Shown here piece after piece: positions 43,358 through 53,790 of a stretch of 64,000 nt of DNA. The notes beneath the pieces were generated by a model. The model had not been told where the DNA came from. It worked only from the letters and a program-made list of their open reading frames with translations, and made no database searches. The translations under genes and the position numbers were made by a program. The stretch is from Mycobacterium sp. 1465703.0 (GTDB lineage Bacteria; Actinomycetota; Actinomycetes; Mycobacteriales; Mycobacteriaceae): positions 1-64,000 of the forward strand of contig NZ_LZKU01000168.1 in NCBI RefSeq assembly GCF_001672975.1, given 5' to 3'. Every line of letters starts with the position of its first letter. Within the stretch, counting starts at the first letter, position 1.

Positions 43358-44029
43358 ATGCCCACTGCACTCATCACCGGGGCCGGCGGCGGTATCGGTT
43401 CGGCGATCGCCACAGCGCTGGCCCCCACACACACCCTGCTGCTGGCCGGCCGGCCATCCGATCGGCTCGACGCCGTCGCGGAGCGGCTCGGTGCGACCAC
43501 ATTTCCGCTGGACCTCACCGACTCCGGTGATATCGAATCCGCATGCGAAATCGTGGACGAACTCGACGTGTTGGTGCATAACGCGGGTGTGGCCATCCCC
43601 AACAATGTCGCTGACTCCAACGTTGACGAGTGGCGTGCCACCTTCGCCGTCAACGTCTTTGGACCGGTAGAACTCACGCTGGCGCTGTTGCCGGCGCTGC
43701 GACGGGCCCGCGGCCAGGTGGTGTTCATCAACTCCGGCGCAGGCCGCGCCGCTTCACGCAACATGGCCTCGTATTCGGCCAGTAAATTCGCGCTACGCGC
43801 CTTTGCGGATTCGCTGCGCAGCGACGAACCGGAATTGCGGGTCACGACCGTTTATCCGGGCCGCACCGACAGCGACATGCAGCGCGAACTCGTGGAATTC
43901 GAGGGTGGCACCTATGATCCGGCCAACTTTTTGCGGCCGGAGACCGTCGCGGCCGCGGTCGCGCATGCGGTGGCCACCCCACCCGACGGACATGTCCACG
44001 AGCTGGTGTTGCGGCCTGCCCAGCGCTAG
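43358..44029 (+). CDS. Short-chain dehydrogenase/reductase
   Basis: A 223-residue classical SDR: ALITGAGGGIGSAIATAL (coenzyme loop), LVHNAGVAIPNN (NAG), catalytic VFINSGAGRAASRNMASYSASKFAL with Ser, Tyr and Lys, and VYPGRTDSDM. It would oxidise or reduce an alcohol/ketone with NAD(P)(H); the substrate is unknown. It ends 6 bp before the convergent leuS stop. Confidence 0.9.
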   Translation: MPTALITGAGGGIGSAIATALAPTHTLLLAGRPSDRLDAVAERLGATTFPLDLTDSGDIESACEIVDELDVLVHNAGVAIPNNVADSNVDEWRATFAVNVFGPVELTLALLPALRRARGQVVFINSGAGRAASRNMASYSASKFALRAFADSLRSDEPELRVTTVYPGRTDSDMQRELVEFEGGTYDPANFLRPETVAAAVAHAVATPPDGHVHELVLRPAQR

Positions 44030-44035
44030 GCGGCG

Positions 44036-46945
44036 CTAGACGACCAGGTTGACCAGCCGGCCCGGGACGACGATCACCTTGCGCGGGCTGGCGCCGGCCA
44101 AGAAGGCCTGCACCTTTTCGTCGGCCAGCGCCGCGGCCTTCAGGCTGTCTTGATCCGCGTCGGCCGCCACCACCACCCGTCCACGCACCTTGCCGTTCAC
44201 CTGCACCGGGTATTCCACCGTGTCGTCGACCAGATAGGCCGGGTCGGCGACCGGGAACGGTCCGTGCACCAGCGAGGTGTCGTGGCCCAGTCGCAACCAC
44301 AGCTCCTCGGCCATATGCGGGGCCAGCGGCGCCAGCATCAGCACCAGCGGCTCGACCGCGGCGCGGGGTACGGCGTCACGGTGCTCTTTGGTGAGGTGGT
44401 TGGTGTATTCGATCAGCTTGGCCGCAGCGGTGTTATTACGCAGTGCGGCATAGTCTTCCGTGACACCGGCGATGGTGCGATGCAGCGCTCGAAGCGTCTC
44501 GGTCGACAACTCTTGTGCGGGACCGTCGACCACGCGTGTGTCACCGGTCTGCTCGTCGACCACCAATCGCCACACGCGTTGCAGGAAGCGGTGGGCTCCG
44601 ACAACATCCTTGGTCGCCCAGGGCCGAGAGGCCTCTAGCGGGCCCATCGACATCTCGTATACGCGCAGTGTGTCGGCGCCGTACTCATCGCAGATCTCGT
44701 CGGGTGAGATCGAATTCTTCAGGCTCTTACCGATTTTGCCGAACTCCTGAAAGACTTCGGCCTCTCCCCCGGGCCCCGGATAGAAGAACCGACCGTCCCG
44801 TTCGACCACTTCTTCGGCCGGCACGTACGAGCCGCGCGAGTCGGTGTAGGCAAAGGCTTGGATGTAGCCCTGATTGACCAGTCGACGGAAGGGTTCCCGA
44901 GAACTGATGTGGCCAAGGTCGTAGAGGACTTTGTGCCAAAACCGCGCATACAGCAGATGCAGCACCGCGTGTTCGGCACCGCCGACGTACAAGTCGACCC
45001 CGCCCGGATCTTGCGGCCCATGCTCAGCCGGCCGCGGGCCCATCCAGTAGGCCTCGTTCTCCTTGGCGCAGAACCTTTCCGAGTTAAGCGGATCGGTGTA
45101 GCGCAGCTCATACCAGGAGCTGGCGGCCCACTGCGGCATTACGTTGGTGTCGCGGCTGTAGGGCTTCAGGCCGTCGCCCAGATCCAGCTCCACGTGCACC
45201 CACTCTGTCGCCTTGGCCAACGGCGGCGAAGGTTCGCTGTCGGCGTCGTCGGGGTCGAACAGCACCGGTGAGTAATCCGGCACGTCGGGCAGCTCGACCG
45301 GCAGCGCGGCTTCGTCGAGCGCATGCGCACGTCCGTCACTGTCGTAGACGATGGGAAACGGCTCACCCCAATACCTCTGCCGCGCGAAAAGCCAGTCGCG
45401 CAACTTGAATTCGACGCGGGCCCAGCCGCGGCCATCGGCCTCCAACCGGGCGATGATCTTTTCCTTGGCCGCGGCCACATCTAGTCCGTCGAGGTAGCCG
45501 GAGTTGACCAGTAGCCCGTCGCCGGCGTAAGCGGACTCCGAAATGTCCCCGCCGGCAATGACTTCCACAATCGGGAGGCCGAACTCGTGGGCGAAGGCCC
45601 AGTCACGCTGGTCGTGGCCGGGAACCGCCATGATCGCCCCGGTGCCGTATCCGGCCAGCACGTAGTCGGCGATGAAGATCGGCACGGGTTTCCCGTTGGT
45701 GGGATTGGTCGCGTAACTGCCCAAGAAGACACCGGTCTTCGCCTTGCTTTCCTGCCGCTCGAGGTCTGACTTCGACCCGATCGCTTGCCGGTAGGCGGCG
45801 ACGGCCTCGCCCGGCGTGGCGGCTCCATACCTCCACCGCGGATCGGTCCCGTCCGGCCAGGCGGAGGCCACCAACTCGTCGACCAGTTCATGCTCGGGGG
45901 CCAGCACCAAGTAGGTGGCGCCGAACAACGTGTCCGGCCGAGTGGTGAAAACTTCGATGTCGACGGTGTCGCCATCCGCCTTGGTCGCCGAGAACAGCGC
46001 CTTGGCGCCGATGGACCGACCAATCCAATTGCGCTGCATGGTTTTGACCGGTTCGGGCCAGTCCAGCACGTCGAGGTCGTCGAGCAGCCGATCGGAATAC
46101 GCGGTGATCCGCATCATCCACTGCCGCAAGCGTTTCCGGAAAACCGGAAAGTTGCCGCGATCGCTGCGGCCGTCGGCGGTGACCTCTTCATTGGCCAGCA
46201 CGGTGCCCAGCCCGGGGCACCAATTCACCATCGAGTCGGCCCGATAGACCAGTCGATGGCTGTCGATCACGTCGGCCCGCTCCCCCGCCGACAACTCGGC
46301 CCAGCGCCGCCCGTCTTCGAGGGCGCGGGCACCGGAATCGAATTCGGCGACCAGGTCGGCGATGGGGCGGGCCTTATTGGCGGCGGTGTCGAACCAGGCG
46401 TTGTAGATCTGCAGGAAGATCCACTGGGTCCACTTATAGAACTCGACGTCGGTGGTGGAGAAGCTGCGCCGGCTGTCATGGCCGAGGCCCAGGCGTCCCA
46501 GCTGGCGCCGGAAATTCACCACGTTGGCTTCGGTGCGGGTACGCGGGTGGGTGCCGGTTTGCACTGCGTATTGCTCGGCGGGCAGCCCGAAGGCGTCAAA
46601 CCCCAACGCATGCAACACGTTATGACCGGTCATCCGGAAGTAGCGGGAATACACGTCGGTAGCGATGTAGCCCAGCGGGTGGCCGACGTGCAGCCCCTCA
46701 CCGGAAGGGTAGGGGAACATGTCCAGCACGAACAGTTTGTCGTCCGGGACAGCCGCCCCGTCTGCCGGAGCCAGCGAACCGACCGGGTTGGGCACGTCGA
46801 AGGTCCCGAGCTTCGCCCAGTTCTCCTGCCACACGCCCTCGATACGGCCCGCCAGCGCCGCGGTGTAGCGATACGGCGGCGCGTCAGAGTCGGGCGCAGC
46901 GGCGCCGGCACTGCTTGCCGGCGAAGTGGTCGGGGAGTCGGTCAC
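44036..46945 (-). CDS. leuS: Leucyl-tRNA synthetase
   Basis: A 969-residue class I synthetase. The HIGH-equivalent is [10 protein letters not shown], the CP1 editing domain includes [17 protein letters not shown], and the KMSKS-equivalent is KIGKSLKNS. The C-terminal anticodon-binding and tRNA-contact domains end RVVVAADAD to [13 protein letters not shown] 46945 (VTDSPTT) matches the start of the M. tuberculosis protein (MTESPT); a frame to 47014 is rejected. A TATACC element ends nine bases before the G of the start codon and no ribosome binding site is seen, so the mRNA may be leaderless. Confidence 0.97.
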   Translation of the reverse strand: MTDSPTTSPASSAGAAAPDSDAPPYRYTAALAGRIEGVWQENWAKLGTFDVPNPVGSLAPADGAAVPDDKLFVLDMFPYPSGEGLHVGHPLGYIATDVYSRYFRMTGHNVLHALGFDAFGLPAEQYAVQTGTHPRTRTEANVVNFRRQLGRLGLGHDSRRSFSTTDVEFYKWTQWIFLQIYNAWFDTAANKARPIADLVAEFDSGARALEDGRRWAELSAGERADVIDSHRLVYRADSMVNWCPGLGTVLANEEVTADGRSDRGNFPVFRKRLRQWMMRITAYSDRLLDDLDVLDWPEPVKTMQRNWIGRSIGAKALFSATKADGDTVDIEVFTTRPDTLFGATYLVLAPEHELVDELVASAWPDGTDPRWRYGAATPGEAVAAYRQAIGSKSDLERQESKAKTGVFLGSYATNPTNGKPVPIFIADYVLAGYGTGAIMAVPGHDQRDWAFAHEFGLPIVEVIAGGDISESAYAGDGLLVNSGYLDGLDVAAAKEKIIARLEADGRGWARVEFKLRDWLFARQRYWGEPFPIVYDSDGRAHALDEAALPVELPDVPDYSPVLFDPDDADSEPSPPLAKATEWVHVELDLGDGLKPYSRDTNVMPQWAASSWYELRYTDPLNSERFCAKENEAYWMGPRPAEHGPQDPGGVDLYVGGAEHAVLHLLYARFWHKVLYDLGHISSREPFRRLVNQGYIQAFAYTDSRGSYVPAEEVVERDGRFFYPGPGGEAEVFQEFGKIGKSLKNSISPDEICDEYGADTLRVYEMSMGPLEASRPWATKDVVGAHRFLQRVWRLVVDEQTGDTRVVDGPAQELSTETLRALHRTIAGVTEDYAALRNNTAAAKLIEYTNHLTKEHRDAVPRAAVEPLVLMLAPLAPHMAEELWLRLGHDTSLVHGPFPVADPAYLVDDTVEYPVQVNGKVRGRVVVAADADQDSLKAAALADEKVQAFLAGASPRKVIVVPGRLVNLVV

Positions 46946-46960
46946 CTGAACAGGGTATAA
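46946..46960 (-). promoter_or_regulatory. TATACC -10 element for a possibly leaderless leuS mRNA
   Basis: On the minus strand TATACC (46959-46954) is followed by eight bases and then the GTG start codon at 46945. This is the spacing expected if transcription begins at the start codon itself. There is no Shine-Dalgarno sequence in the interval. Leaderless mRNAs are common in mycobacteria. Confidence 0.5.
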
Positions 46961-47129
46961 GGAGCGACACGGCCGGTCCGCCGGCCACAGGTTGGTCTCG
47001 GTTCCGTTGCGCACCGATCAGGGGTTCATCCCAGGTGTATTTCGAGCCTGTTCACCCCCTTTGACCTCTGGTTACAGTCAGCCACTATCGACGGCTTCTG
47101 GTACTGAGCCATTGGAAGGACCGACGCAG

Positions 47130-48341
47130 ATGATTGACATCGTCCCCGTCCACCGGGCACTGCTCGGCGGTGTGGTCGCTGGCCTGATGGGCTTGGCGGT
47201 TGTTGCGGGCGGCACGGCATCGGCAGACCCGTTGCCCCCGGCGCCCGCACCCGTCCCCGCGGTTCCCGCACCGGCGCCGCAAAACCTCGGACCCGAGCTG
47301 GTGCCGCCGAGCAGATACCTGGCCGCCCCGCCGGCCGCCAACACCTTGGCCCCACCGGTTACCGCCGTTGCGCCGGGAACGACGGCACCGGCCGCGGCCA
47401 TACCGGCCACACCGGCGCCCGTCCCGGCGACGTCGGGGACCATCCGCGAATTCCTGCAGTCGAAGGGCGTCAAGTTCGAGGCGCAAAAGCCCGAGGGCTT
47501 CAAGGCACTCGACATCACCTTGCCGGTGCCCACGCGCTGGACGCAGGTACCCGATCCCAATGTGCCCGACGCGTTCGCGGTCATCGCCGACCGGCACGGC
47601 AGCAGCATTTATTCGTCTAACGCACAGGTCGTGGTGTACAAGCTGGTCGGCACCTTCGATCCGAGTGAGGCGATCACCCACGGCTACATCGACAGCCAGA
47701 AACTGCCGGCGTGGCAGCCGACCAATGCATCGATGACCGATTTCGGTGGCTTCCCGTCGTCCATCATCGAGGGCACCTATCGGGACGGTGACATGACGCT
47801 CAACACGTCACGGCGCCACGTCATCGCCACGTCGGGACAAGACAAGTACCTGGTGTCGCTGTCGGTGACCACCGATCGTGCGGTGAGCGTCGCCGACGCG
47901 CCGGCCACCGACGCCATCGTCAACGGATTCCGGGTGACCGCCCCCGGCGCGGCCGCCCCGGCCCCGGCCCAAGCACCCGCCGCCTCGCCGGTTGGGCGGC
48001 CCGCTCAGGCTCCGGTGGCCCCGACACCGGCTGCGGCTCCCGTCGCTCCGGCACCGGTCGCGGCTCCTGTGGCTCCGGCACCGGCTGCGGCTCCTATCGT
48101 CCCGGCACCGGTCGCGGCTCCTGTGGCTCCGGCACCGGTCGCCGCTCCCGTCGCCCCAGCCGTACCTGCCGCTCCGGCACCCGCCGCGACGCCGCTGGTT
48201 CCCCTCGCCCAGACAGCACCTACGGCCCCGGTGGGGCTCCCCGCGCAGGCTCCCATGCCGAGCCAGCCGCGCACGCCGAGCCTGCTGGCCATGGTGCCGG
48301 GGTTGCCACCGCTACCGAACTTTTCGTTCCTGCAGCACTGA
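47130..48341 (+). CDS. Proline-rich secreted antigen, Mtc28-like (LpqN family)
   Basis: A 403-residue homologue of Rv0040c (mtc28). A signal peptide (residues 1 to about 31, ending TASADP) is followed by a Pro/Ala-rich spacer, an LpqN/LpqT-type domain ([50 protein letters not shown] to IVNGFRVT), and a long Pro-Ala tail with nonapeptide repeats. The M. tuberculosis protein is about 310 residues, so the tail is expanded here. ATG 47130 has GGAAGGA upstream; the longer frame from 46992 runs through the leuS promoter. Secreted or cell-wall located; function unknown. Confidence 0.92.
   Translation: MIDIVPVHRALLGGVVAGLMGLAVVAGGTASADPLPPAPAPVPAVPAPAPQNLGPELVPPSRYLAAPPAANTLAPPVTAVAPGTTAPAAAIPATPAPVPATSGTIREFLQSKGVKFEAQKPEGFKALDITLPVPTRWTQVPDPNVPDAFAVIADRHGSSIYSSNAQVVVYKLVGTFDPSEAITHGYIDSQKLPAWQPTNASMTDFGGFPSSIIEGTYRDGDMTLNTSRRHVIATSGQDKYLVSLSVTTDRAVSVADAPATDAIVNGFRVTAPGAAAPAPAQAPAASPVGRPAQAPVAPTPAAAPVAPAPVAAPVAPAPAAAPIVPAPVAAPVAPAPVAAPVAPAVPAAPAPAATPLVPLAQTAPTAPVGLPAQAPMPSQPRTPSLLAMVPGLPPLPNFSFLQH
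48009..48170 (+). repeat. Six 27-bp units coding APVAPAPVA-type nonapeptides
   Basis: Six consecutive nine-residue units ([54 protein letters not shown]) are encoded by closely similar 27-bp DNA, so copy number could change by slippage. Confidence 0.8.
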
Positions 48342-48405
48342 CCGGGCGGCGGTCAGCCGCAGAGCCGGCTGCGCGGGCCGATAACCCGGCTCGTATTGTG
48401 AGCCC

Positions 48406-48747
48406 ATGCTGATTGCGGGCGTGCTGTGCATGTGTGCGGCGGTGGCCTCGGCGGGCTTTGGCACCTGGTCACTTGCGCACAACCGGGACTTCGGAGCCAC
48501 TGCTGTGGCGCTGCGCGCGATGGCGCCGACCCAGTTGGCGGCCGCGGTGATGCTGGCTGCCGGTGGTGCGGTGGCCATGGCCGCGGTTCCAGACACCGCG
48601 CTGGTGGTGCTCATCGTCTGTGTCGTGGGCGCCCTGGGAACGCTGGCGGCAGGCTCGTGGCAGAGCGCGCGCTTTGCGCTGCGCCAAGAAGCCGCGGCGC
48701 CCGCCTGCGTCGGCAGTTGCGCCGGCTGCACGCAGTCGTGCCACTGA
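48406..48747 (+). CDS. Small membrane protein (Rv0039c-like)
   Basis: A 113-residue protein with three hydrophobic segments (MLIAGVLCMCAAVASAGFG; LAAAVMLAAGGAVAMAA; ALVVLIVCVVGALGTLAAG) and a cysteine-rich C-terminus CVGSCAGCTQSCH, which could bind a metal or form disulfides. It corresponds in position to Rv0039c, a conserved membrane protein of unknown role. ATG 48406. Same strand as the Mtc28-like gene, 64 bp after it. Confidence 0.8.
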   Translation: MLIAGVLCMCAAVASAGFGTWSLAHNRDFGATAVALRAMAPTQLAAAVMLAAGGAVAMAAVPDTALVVLIVCVVGALGTLAAGSWQSARFALRQEAAAPACVGSCAGCTQSCH

Positions 48748-48778
48748 CCTAGAGGCCGGGGGAGCGGAACGTCAGCCC

Positions 48779-49384
48779 CTAGTTCCGGCTGATGTCGATG
48801 GGGTGGGTGGCTAGCAGCGAGAGCGGCAGCGGCTGACGACGCAGCACTTGGCCCCACAGATCGGACCTCGGTCCGATCAGGACGTCAGAGGGCAAGGCGG
48901 ACAACACAATCCAGTCGTCACGTTCGATTTCGCCTTCAAGCTGGCCGATGGTCCAGCCGGAGTAGCCGGCGAAGATCCGCACGCCTTCGACCAGCGGTGC
49001 GATCAGTTCGGGGTCGGCGTCCAGATCGACCATGACCACCCGGCCGTCGACGTGTCGCAGACCCGGCGCGTCTTGCGGATCGGCGCCGATGCGCAGCGTC
49101 GCCAGGCACAGCGCGGCGTCACGCTTCACCGGTCCTCCGATGAACATCGTCTTCGGCTTGGCCGCCAGCTTGGTCCACTGCGGCAACACGTTGTACACCG
49201 CGGTTTCGCTGGCGCGGTTCAGTACGACACCCAGCGTGCCGCCGTCGTTGTGCTCAACGATGTAGATCACGCTCCGCCGAAAAGTCGGTTCGAGAAGATC
49301 GGTGTTGGCGAGCAGCAAAGTGCCCGCACGCACGCGTTGCGCGGCGGGTGCGACGTAGTCCTCTGGATCCTCCGGCGGCGGCAC
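48779..49384 (-). CDS. YqgE/AlgH family protein
   Basis: A 201-residue UPF0301 (YqgE/AlgH) protein, homologue of Rv0038. The signature [39 protein letters not shown] and the [15 protein letters not shown] and [24 protein letters not shown] blocks are clear. GTG 49384 gives [18 protein letters not shown] like its homologue; longer frames are not supported. The molecular role is unsettled. Divergent from the MFS gene. Confidence 0.92.
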   Translation of the reverse strand: MPPPEDPEDYVAPAAQRVRAGTLLLANTDLLEPTFRRSVIYIVEHNDGGTLGVVLNRASETAVYNVLPQWTKLAAKPKTMFIGGPVKRDAALCLATLRIGADPQDAPGLRHVDGRVVMVDLDADPELIAPLVEGVRIFAGYSGWTIGQLEGEIERDDWIVLSALPSDVLIGPRSDLWGQVLRRQPLPLSLLATHPIDISRN

Positions 49385-49514
49385 CCCACCATCATCGCAT
49401 CCGGTGGAAGCTCGGCCAGGGCAATCGCGAGTGCGGGCGACGGAGATTTGTAGTGTTGTCGGGACAGCTTTGACCGCGCGAGCTTTGCCAACCCCAATCG
49501 TGGAAGTCGGTTTC

Positions 49515-50816
49515 GTGATCCCAACCCGGATGCAGTCCAGCGCACCCGTCGAGATTTGGCGTTCGGTGCGCGGTTTGCCAGATTTCTGGCGGCTGCTGCA
49601 GGTGCGCATGGCAAGCCAGTTCGGTGACGGTTTGTTTCAGGCGGCGCTGGCCGGGGCGCTGCTGTTCAACCCGGACCGGGCTGCCGATCCCATGTCCATT
49701 GCGCGAGCGTTCACGGTGCTGTTTTTGCCTTACTCACTACTGGGGCCGTTCGCTGGCGCGCTGATGGACCGATGGGATCGGCGGCTGGTGCTCGTCGGCG
49801 CCAACGTGGGGCGGCTGATCCTCATCGCCGCAATCGGCACGATTTTGGCGGTCCGGGCCGGTGACCTGCCGCTGCTGCTCGGTGCGCTGTTCGCCAATGG
49901 TTTGGCCCGGTTCGTCGGATCCGGGCTGTCGGCGTCGCTCCCGCATGTGGTGCCGCGCGAACAGGTGGTGACGATGAACTCGGTGGCCACCGCGTCCGGG
50001 GCCATCGCGGCGTTCCTCGGCGCAAACTTCATGTTGGTGCCCCGGTTCATCTTGGGGGCCAGCGACAAGGGCGCCTCGGCCATCGTGTTCCTCACCGCGA
50101 TTCCTGTGGCGATCGCGTTGCTGTTGGCATGGCGGTTCGGCGCCCGGGTGCTGGGCCCGGACGACACCCGGCGAGCGATCCATGGCCCGGTCATCTACGC
50201 GGTGATCACCGGCTGGCTGCACGGGGCGCGCACGGTGGCGCAGCGCCCGACGGTCGCCGCCACCCTGTCCGGCTTGGCCGCGCACCGGATGGTCGTCGGC
50301 ATCAATTCCCTGCTCGTCCTGTTGCTCGTCCATCACATGCCCGGCCTCGAGGGCGGGGGATTCGGCACCGCCTTGCTGTTCTTCGGCGCCGCGGGCCTGG
50401 GCGCCTTTTCCGCCAATCTGCTGACACCGCCGGTGATCCGCCGATGGGGCCGTTATGCGACGGCGACCGGCGCGTTGGCGGTATCGGCGATCATCGAGGT
50501 CGCCGGCGCCCAGTTGCTGCTCCCGGTCATGGTGGCCTGCGGTTTTCTGCTCGGCGTCACCGGGCAGATGGTCAAACTCTGCGCCGACACCGCGATCCAG
50601 ATGGACGTCGACGACGCTCTGCGCGGGCACGTCTTCGCCGTGCAGGACGCGCTGTTCTGGGTCGCGTTCATCGTCTCGATCACGGTAGCGGGCATCTTGG
50701 TTCCCGACGACGGGCACGCACCCGCGTTCGTGCTGTTCGGCGCGGTGCTCTACCTGGTCGGCCTGGCCGTGCACAGCATCGTCGGGCGGCGCGGCGACAA
50801 CGCGAACGATCGCTAA
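49515..50816 (+). CDS. MFS transporter (Rv0037c-like)
   Basis: A protein of about 433 residues with some twelve membrane helices. It starts with [37 protein letters not shown] and has the MFS loop [19 protein letters not shown]. It corresponds to Rv0037c, a macrolide-type or multidrug efflux-like transporter of unknown substrate. The start is uncertain: GTG 49515 with GGAAG about ten bases upstream, or ATG 49530; the frame is open to 49404. Ends 47 bp before the next gene on the same strand. Confidence 0.88.
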   Translation: MIPTRMQSSAPVEIWRSVRGLPDFWRLLQVRMASQFGDGLFQAALAGALLFNPDRAADPMSIARAFTVLFLPYSLLGPFAGALMDRWDRRLVLVGANVGRLILIAAIGTILAVRAGDLPLLLGALFANGLARFVGSGLSASLPHVVPREQVVTMNSVATASGAIAAFLGANFMLVPRFILGASDKGASAIVFLTAIPVAIALLLAWRFGARVLGPDDTRRAIHGPVIYAVITGWLHGARTVAQRPTVAATLSGLAAHRMVVGINSLLVLLLVHHMPGLEGGGFGTALLFFGAAGLGAFSANLLTPPVIRRWGRYATATGALAVSAIIEVAGAQLLLPVMVACGFLLGVTGQMVKLCADTAIQMDVDDALRGHVFAVQDALFWVAFIVSITVAGILVPDDGHAPAFVLFGAVLYLVGLAVHSIVGRRGDNANDR

Positions 50817-50863
50817 GGTACAGACGTGATTCATCCGACGGCCTCAGCCGACAGCGGACACCG

Positions 50864-51637
50864 GTGACCGGGCCCGCGCCCATGGTCGAGGACCTGCGTG
50901 CCGAAAGCGACGCGCTCGACGACCTGGTTGCGCCGCTGCCGCCCGTACGCTGGGCCGACCCGACGCCGGCGCCCGGCTGGACCATCGCACACCAGATCGG
51001 GCACCTGCTGTGGACCGACCGGGTCGCTCTCATCGCGGTCACCGACGAGCCCGGATTCGCCGAGGTGTTGGCCGGCGCAGCCGCCGATCCGTCCGGCTTC
51101 GTCGACAAAGGCGCCGAAGCGTTGGCGGCCCTGACGCCGGCCGAGTTACTCGCCGACTGGCGGGTCACCCGGGGACGGCTGCACGACGCGCTGCTCACGG
51201 TGCCCGCCGGGCGCAAACTCCCGTGGTTCGGCCCACCGATGAGCGCGGCCTCGATGGCAACCGCGCGCCTGATGGAGACGTGGGCGCACGGCCTCGACGT
51301 TGCCGACGCCCTGGGCGTCACGCGGCCCGCGACCGAGCGCCTGCGGTCGATCGCTCATCTGGGCGTCCGGACCCGGGACTTCGCCTTCGCCGTCAACAAC
51401 CTGACGCCGCCGGCCGGTCCGTTTCTGGTCGAGCTGCGCGGACCCGGCGGCGACACCTGGTCTTGGGGGCCGGCGGAGGCCGAGCAAAGAGTCAGTGGGT
51501 CCGCCGAGGATTTCTGCTTTTTGGTCACCCAACGGCGTCCGCTGAGCGCCCTGGACGTCACCGCCGAGGGCGCCGACGCGCAGCGCTGGTTGCAGATCGC
51601 CCAGGCTTTCGCGGGGCCTCCCGGCCCCGGTCGATGA
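50864..51637 (+). CDS. Mycothiol-dependent maleylpyruvate isomerase-like protein (TIGR03084)
   Basis: A 257-residue homologue of Rv0036c with a DinB-like metal-binding four-helix domain ([50 protein letters not shown]; histidines of AHQIGHL and METWAHGLD are probable ligands) and a C-terminal SCP2-like domain. Family members use mycothiol as cofactor; the reaction here is not known. GTG 50864 gives exactly the family length; ATG 50882 is an alternative. Confidence 0.9.
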   Translation: MTGPAPMVEDLRAESDALDDLVAPLPPVRWADPTPAPGWTIAHQIGHLLWTDRVALIAVTDEPGFAEVLAGAAADPSGFVDKGAEALAALTPAELLADWRVTRGRLHDALLTVPAGRKLPWFGPPMSAASMATARLMETWAHGLDVADALGVTRPATERLRSIAHLGVRTRDFAFAVNNLTPPAGPFLVELRGPGGDTWSWGPAEAEQRVSGSAEDFCFLVTQRRPLSALDVTAEGADAQRWLQIAQAFAGPPGPGR

Positions 51638-51655
51638 CTGCCTGAAACGAGCCCG

Positions 51656-51976
51656 TCAGCGCAGGGGACCGCCGTAACTGGCCCGGTTCTCGGCCTCGGC
51701 TTCTTCGCGCAGGGCGGTAATCGCGAGGTTCAATCTTTCGGCCAGCTCGCCGTGGCCGTACCCGGTCATCACACCGGGATGCAAAGTCAGTGCGAGCAAC
51801 CGGCCGTCAGAATTCGCGACGGCGTAGACGTCGCCCAGGTCGACGCTGTACGTGACGGTCTCGGCCTGCGCCACAAGGGCTTCCCACTTGTCGGCCGCCT
51901 CGCTCAGTTCGCGAAGAACCGATTCGACGAGATCCTTCTCGCTGAGATTCGCGCGACTGCCCGAATCCGACACCAT
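51656..51976 (-). CDS. Small YbaB/EspL-like protein of the ESX-associated block
   Basis: A 106-residue protein, possible counterpart of Rv0030. The pattern EKDLVESVLRELSEAADKWEALVAQAETVTYSVDLGDVYAVANSDGRLLALTLHPGVM resembles YbaB-fold proteins such as EspL that accompany ESX substrates. ATG 51976 (MVSDSGSR) is chosen, with GGAGG further upstream; an ORF start at 52009 exists. Last gene of the minus-strand block that begins at 58053. Confidence 0.7.
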   Translation of the reverse strand: MVSDSGSRANLSEKDLVESVLRELSEAADKWEALVAQAETVTYSVDLGDVYAVANSDGRLLALTLHPGVMTGYGHGELAERLNLAITALREEAEAENRASYGGPLR

Positions 51977-52049
51977 GACAGTATCGTCGAGGCCTCCGAC
52001 CAGCGTCAATTCATATGCGAGCAGGGTGTGCGACCAACCAGGCGGGTGC

Positions 52050-53543
52050 TCACTCGCCGAGCTTTTGATACCAGGCCAGGTGATAGTTCGCGGACACCGC
52101 GTCTCCGCTGGCGATGCCCGCGGTGGCGGCCATCAGCAGGCACTTGAGCAGGAGCGCGGGATTGACGTTCGGATACTGAACCAGGAGCTGGTAGCGGGCG
52201 GTATCAAGGTGAACCCGCAACACGTCGACCTCCTGGTCGACGACGACCGTTCCCGCGGCGGCGGCTTCGGCCAGCCTCGGCACGATTTTGGGCAGATCGC
52301 CGCGCCCACGTGTCGTTGCTCTCAGCACGTTCGCCAGATCATCGATGGCAGGCAGCGCGCGCGGCTCCACCGACGACCTGGTCGCGGCGAAGTCGACCGA
52401 GCGGTGCAACGAATCACCGGGAGCGTAAGTGACGACCCGCGCGGTTTCGCCTATCAGTGCGCCGACCTTGCCGCTGCGACGCTCTGGTTCCAACAGCCGC
52501 ACGCCCGCCGGGAGGGTGATGCCTGACGGTATCCATCCGTGAGCGAGGTCGGTGACCAGCACCGTGGTCCCGTCGGCGCGATCTCCGATCGCCCAATGCA
52601 AGCGTGGCTCCTGTCGGACCACGAACTCGAGCAGCCGGTTCAGTCGTTTGTCGTCGAATCCTGTTGGTGTCAAAGGTTTTTCAGTGCGTTTTTCGGTTGG
52701 CGGCGCGGAGGCGGTGTCGGGCGCGGCCGGCTCGTCGCCGATCGCGTGGTGACGACCGGAGTCCGCCTCGTTTGGCGCCGGCTCGGGCGCACGCTGCGCC
52801 GGCGCCTGCGCCACCACCGGGATGACCTGCGTCTCTTCGAGACGCGAGGCAGCCGCGGCTCCGGCGCGCTCGTCCTCGGTGGCAGGTTCGCTGGCCGCCT
52901 CCGGTTCGGGGATGCCGGTGACCGGCTCGTCGGCGATCGCGTGGTGGCGACCGGAGTCAGCCTGGTCGGCAACCGGTGGTTGGGTGTCGATGACCGGCTC
53001 CGCCGCGGCCGCACGGCGACGACGCCGTCCGCCCCGCGGTCGCTGGGGCGGCTCGGGCGGACTCTGCGCGGGCGCCTCGGCGACAGCATCGACCTCGCGG
53101 ATTACCGGCAGCACCTGCGTCGTTTCCGGGTCGGCGGTGCGCGGCTGAACTCTGGGTGGGGGAGGAGCGGGGGCCTGGGCCCGGGCGCCGCTCTGCACCC
53201 CACGCAAGTAACGAATCGTCGACTCGACCCGGCGCACCGCACGGCCGCGGGCCTCATCGATGACCCGTGCTTCTGCCGCCTGCCGCGAGGGGTCGCTCAT
53301 TCCCGATCGCTTGAGCAGTTTCAATTCGTGGTTGGCGGCGTCGGCAATTCGCTGCAGGTCGGCCTTGAGATGCTCTGCGAGAGTGGCCGTTTCGGCGGTT
53401 TCCGTCGATAACTCGGCAGGCCACAGTCCACCTGTCACCCACGGGGTGCAGTCGATAGGAGAGCTGAAAGCCGGAATCGCCAGCGATTCCCGGGTAGCTC
53501 TCCGGAGGCGCTGGCGCGCCGACATCCGACCGAAGACCGCCAC
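52050..53543 (-). CDS. ESX-associated DUF5632/DUF5631 protein (Rv0029-like)
   Basis: A 497-residue protein. The N-terminal helical region (residues 1-115) is followed by a disordered, Pro/Arg-rich middle (about 120-300). The C-terminal DUF5632/5631 domains begin at FDDKRLNRLLEFVVRQEPRLHWAIGDRADGTTVLVTDLAHGWIPSGITLP and end AGIASGDAVSANYHLAWYQKLGE. Homologue of Rv0029 (365 residues), longer mainly in the middle, where an ADSGRHHAI-x-DEP module is duplicated. Similar proteins accompany ESX-1-type secretion loci. GTG 53543. Confidence 0.85.
   Translation of the reverse strand: MAVFGRMSARQRLRRATRESLAIPAFSSPIDCTPWVTGGLWPAELSTETAETATLAEHLKADLQRIADAANHELKLLKRSGMSDPSRQAAEARVIDEARGRAVRRVESTIRYLRGVQSGARAQAPAPPPPRVQPRTADPETTQVLPVIREVDAVAEAPAQSPPEPPQRPRGGRRRRRAAAAEPVIDTQPPVADQADSGRHHAIADEPVTGIPEPEAASEPATEDERAGAAAASRLEETQVIPVVAQAPAQRAPEPAPNEADSGRHHAIGDEPAAPDTASAPPTEKRTEKPLTPTGFDDKRLNRLLEFVVRQEPRLHWAIGDRADGTTVLVTDLAHGWIPSGITLPAGVRLLEPERRSGKVGALIGETARVVTYAPGDSLHRSVDFAATRSSVEPRALPAIDDLANVLRATTRGRGDLPKIVPRLAEAAAAGTVVVDQEVDVLRVHLDTARYQLLVQYPNVNPALLLKCLLMAATAGIASGDAVSANYHLAWYQKLGE
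52729..52963. repeat. Internal 40-bp duplication in the DUF5631 gene
   Basis: A 40-bp segment at 52729-52768 recurs at 52924-52963 with three mismatches, coding for ADSGRHHAI-x-DEP in both copies. Each is preceded in the protein by an ETQV(L/I)PV motif, so the duplicated module is larger and diverged. Confidence 0.7.
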
Positions 53544-53624
53544 CGGCTAAGCGTACCGGCACCTGCGGGCGGCTTGTGCGGTCAGTGAATTGTGCGGTCG
53601 CACGGCCCTCGGTAGCGTAAGGAC

Positions 53625-53768
53625 ATGGCTGATTCTGCACTGCAGAGGCAACTCGACGAGGTGCGCACCTTGCTCGCCCGGGCGCGAGAGTTGTTCGGCC
53701 CCAACCCGATAGAGCCGCCGACCGGTATCGCACCGGATCCCAACGCCGCCAAGCCGTGGCTACGCTAG
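53625..53768 (+). CDS. 47-residue small protein, opposite strand to the ESX block
   Basis: ATG 53625 to TAG 53768 encodes MADSALQRQLDEVRTLLARA followed by RELFGPNPIEPPTGIAP and a tail ending KPWLR: a helix plus a proline-rich tail. Third codon positions are GC-rich. It lies in the 247-bp gap between two minus-strand genes. AAGGA precedes the ATG but very close, so translation could be leaderless or weak. I do not know a named family. Confidence 0.5.
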   Translation: MADSALQRQLDEVRTLLARARELFGPNPIEPPTGIAPDPNAAKPWLR

Positions 53769-53790
53769 GCCCGCCCCAGCTGATAGCCCT

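Noticed and set aside
44030-44035. Possible bidirectional terminator between the SDR gene and leuS
   Set aside because: Only 6 bp separate the two stops and I could not find a convincing hairpin at the junction.
46992-47129. Extended N-terminus of the Mtc28-like protein from 46992
   Set aside because: It lacks a signal peptide at the front and crosses the promoter region; ATG 47130 gives a proper signal peptide and ribosome binding site.
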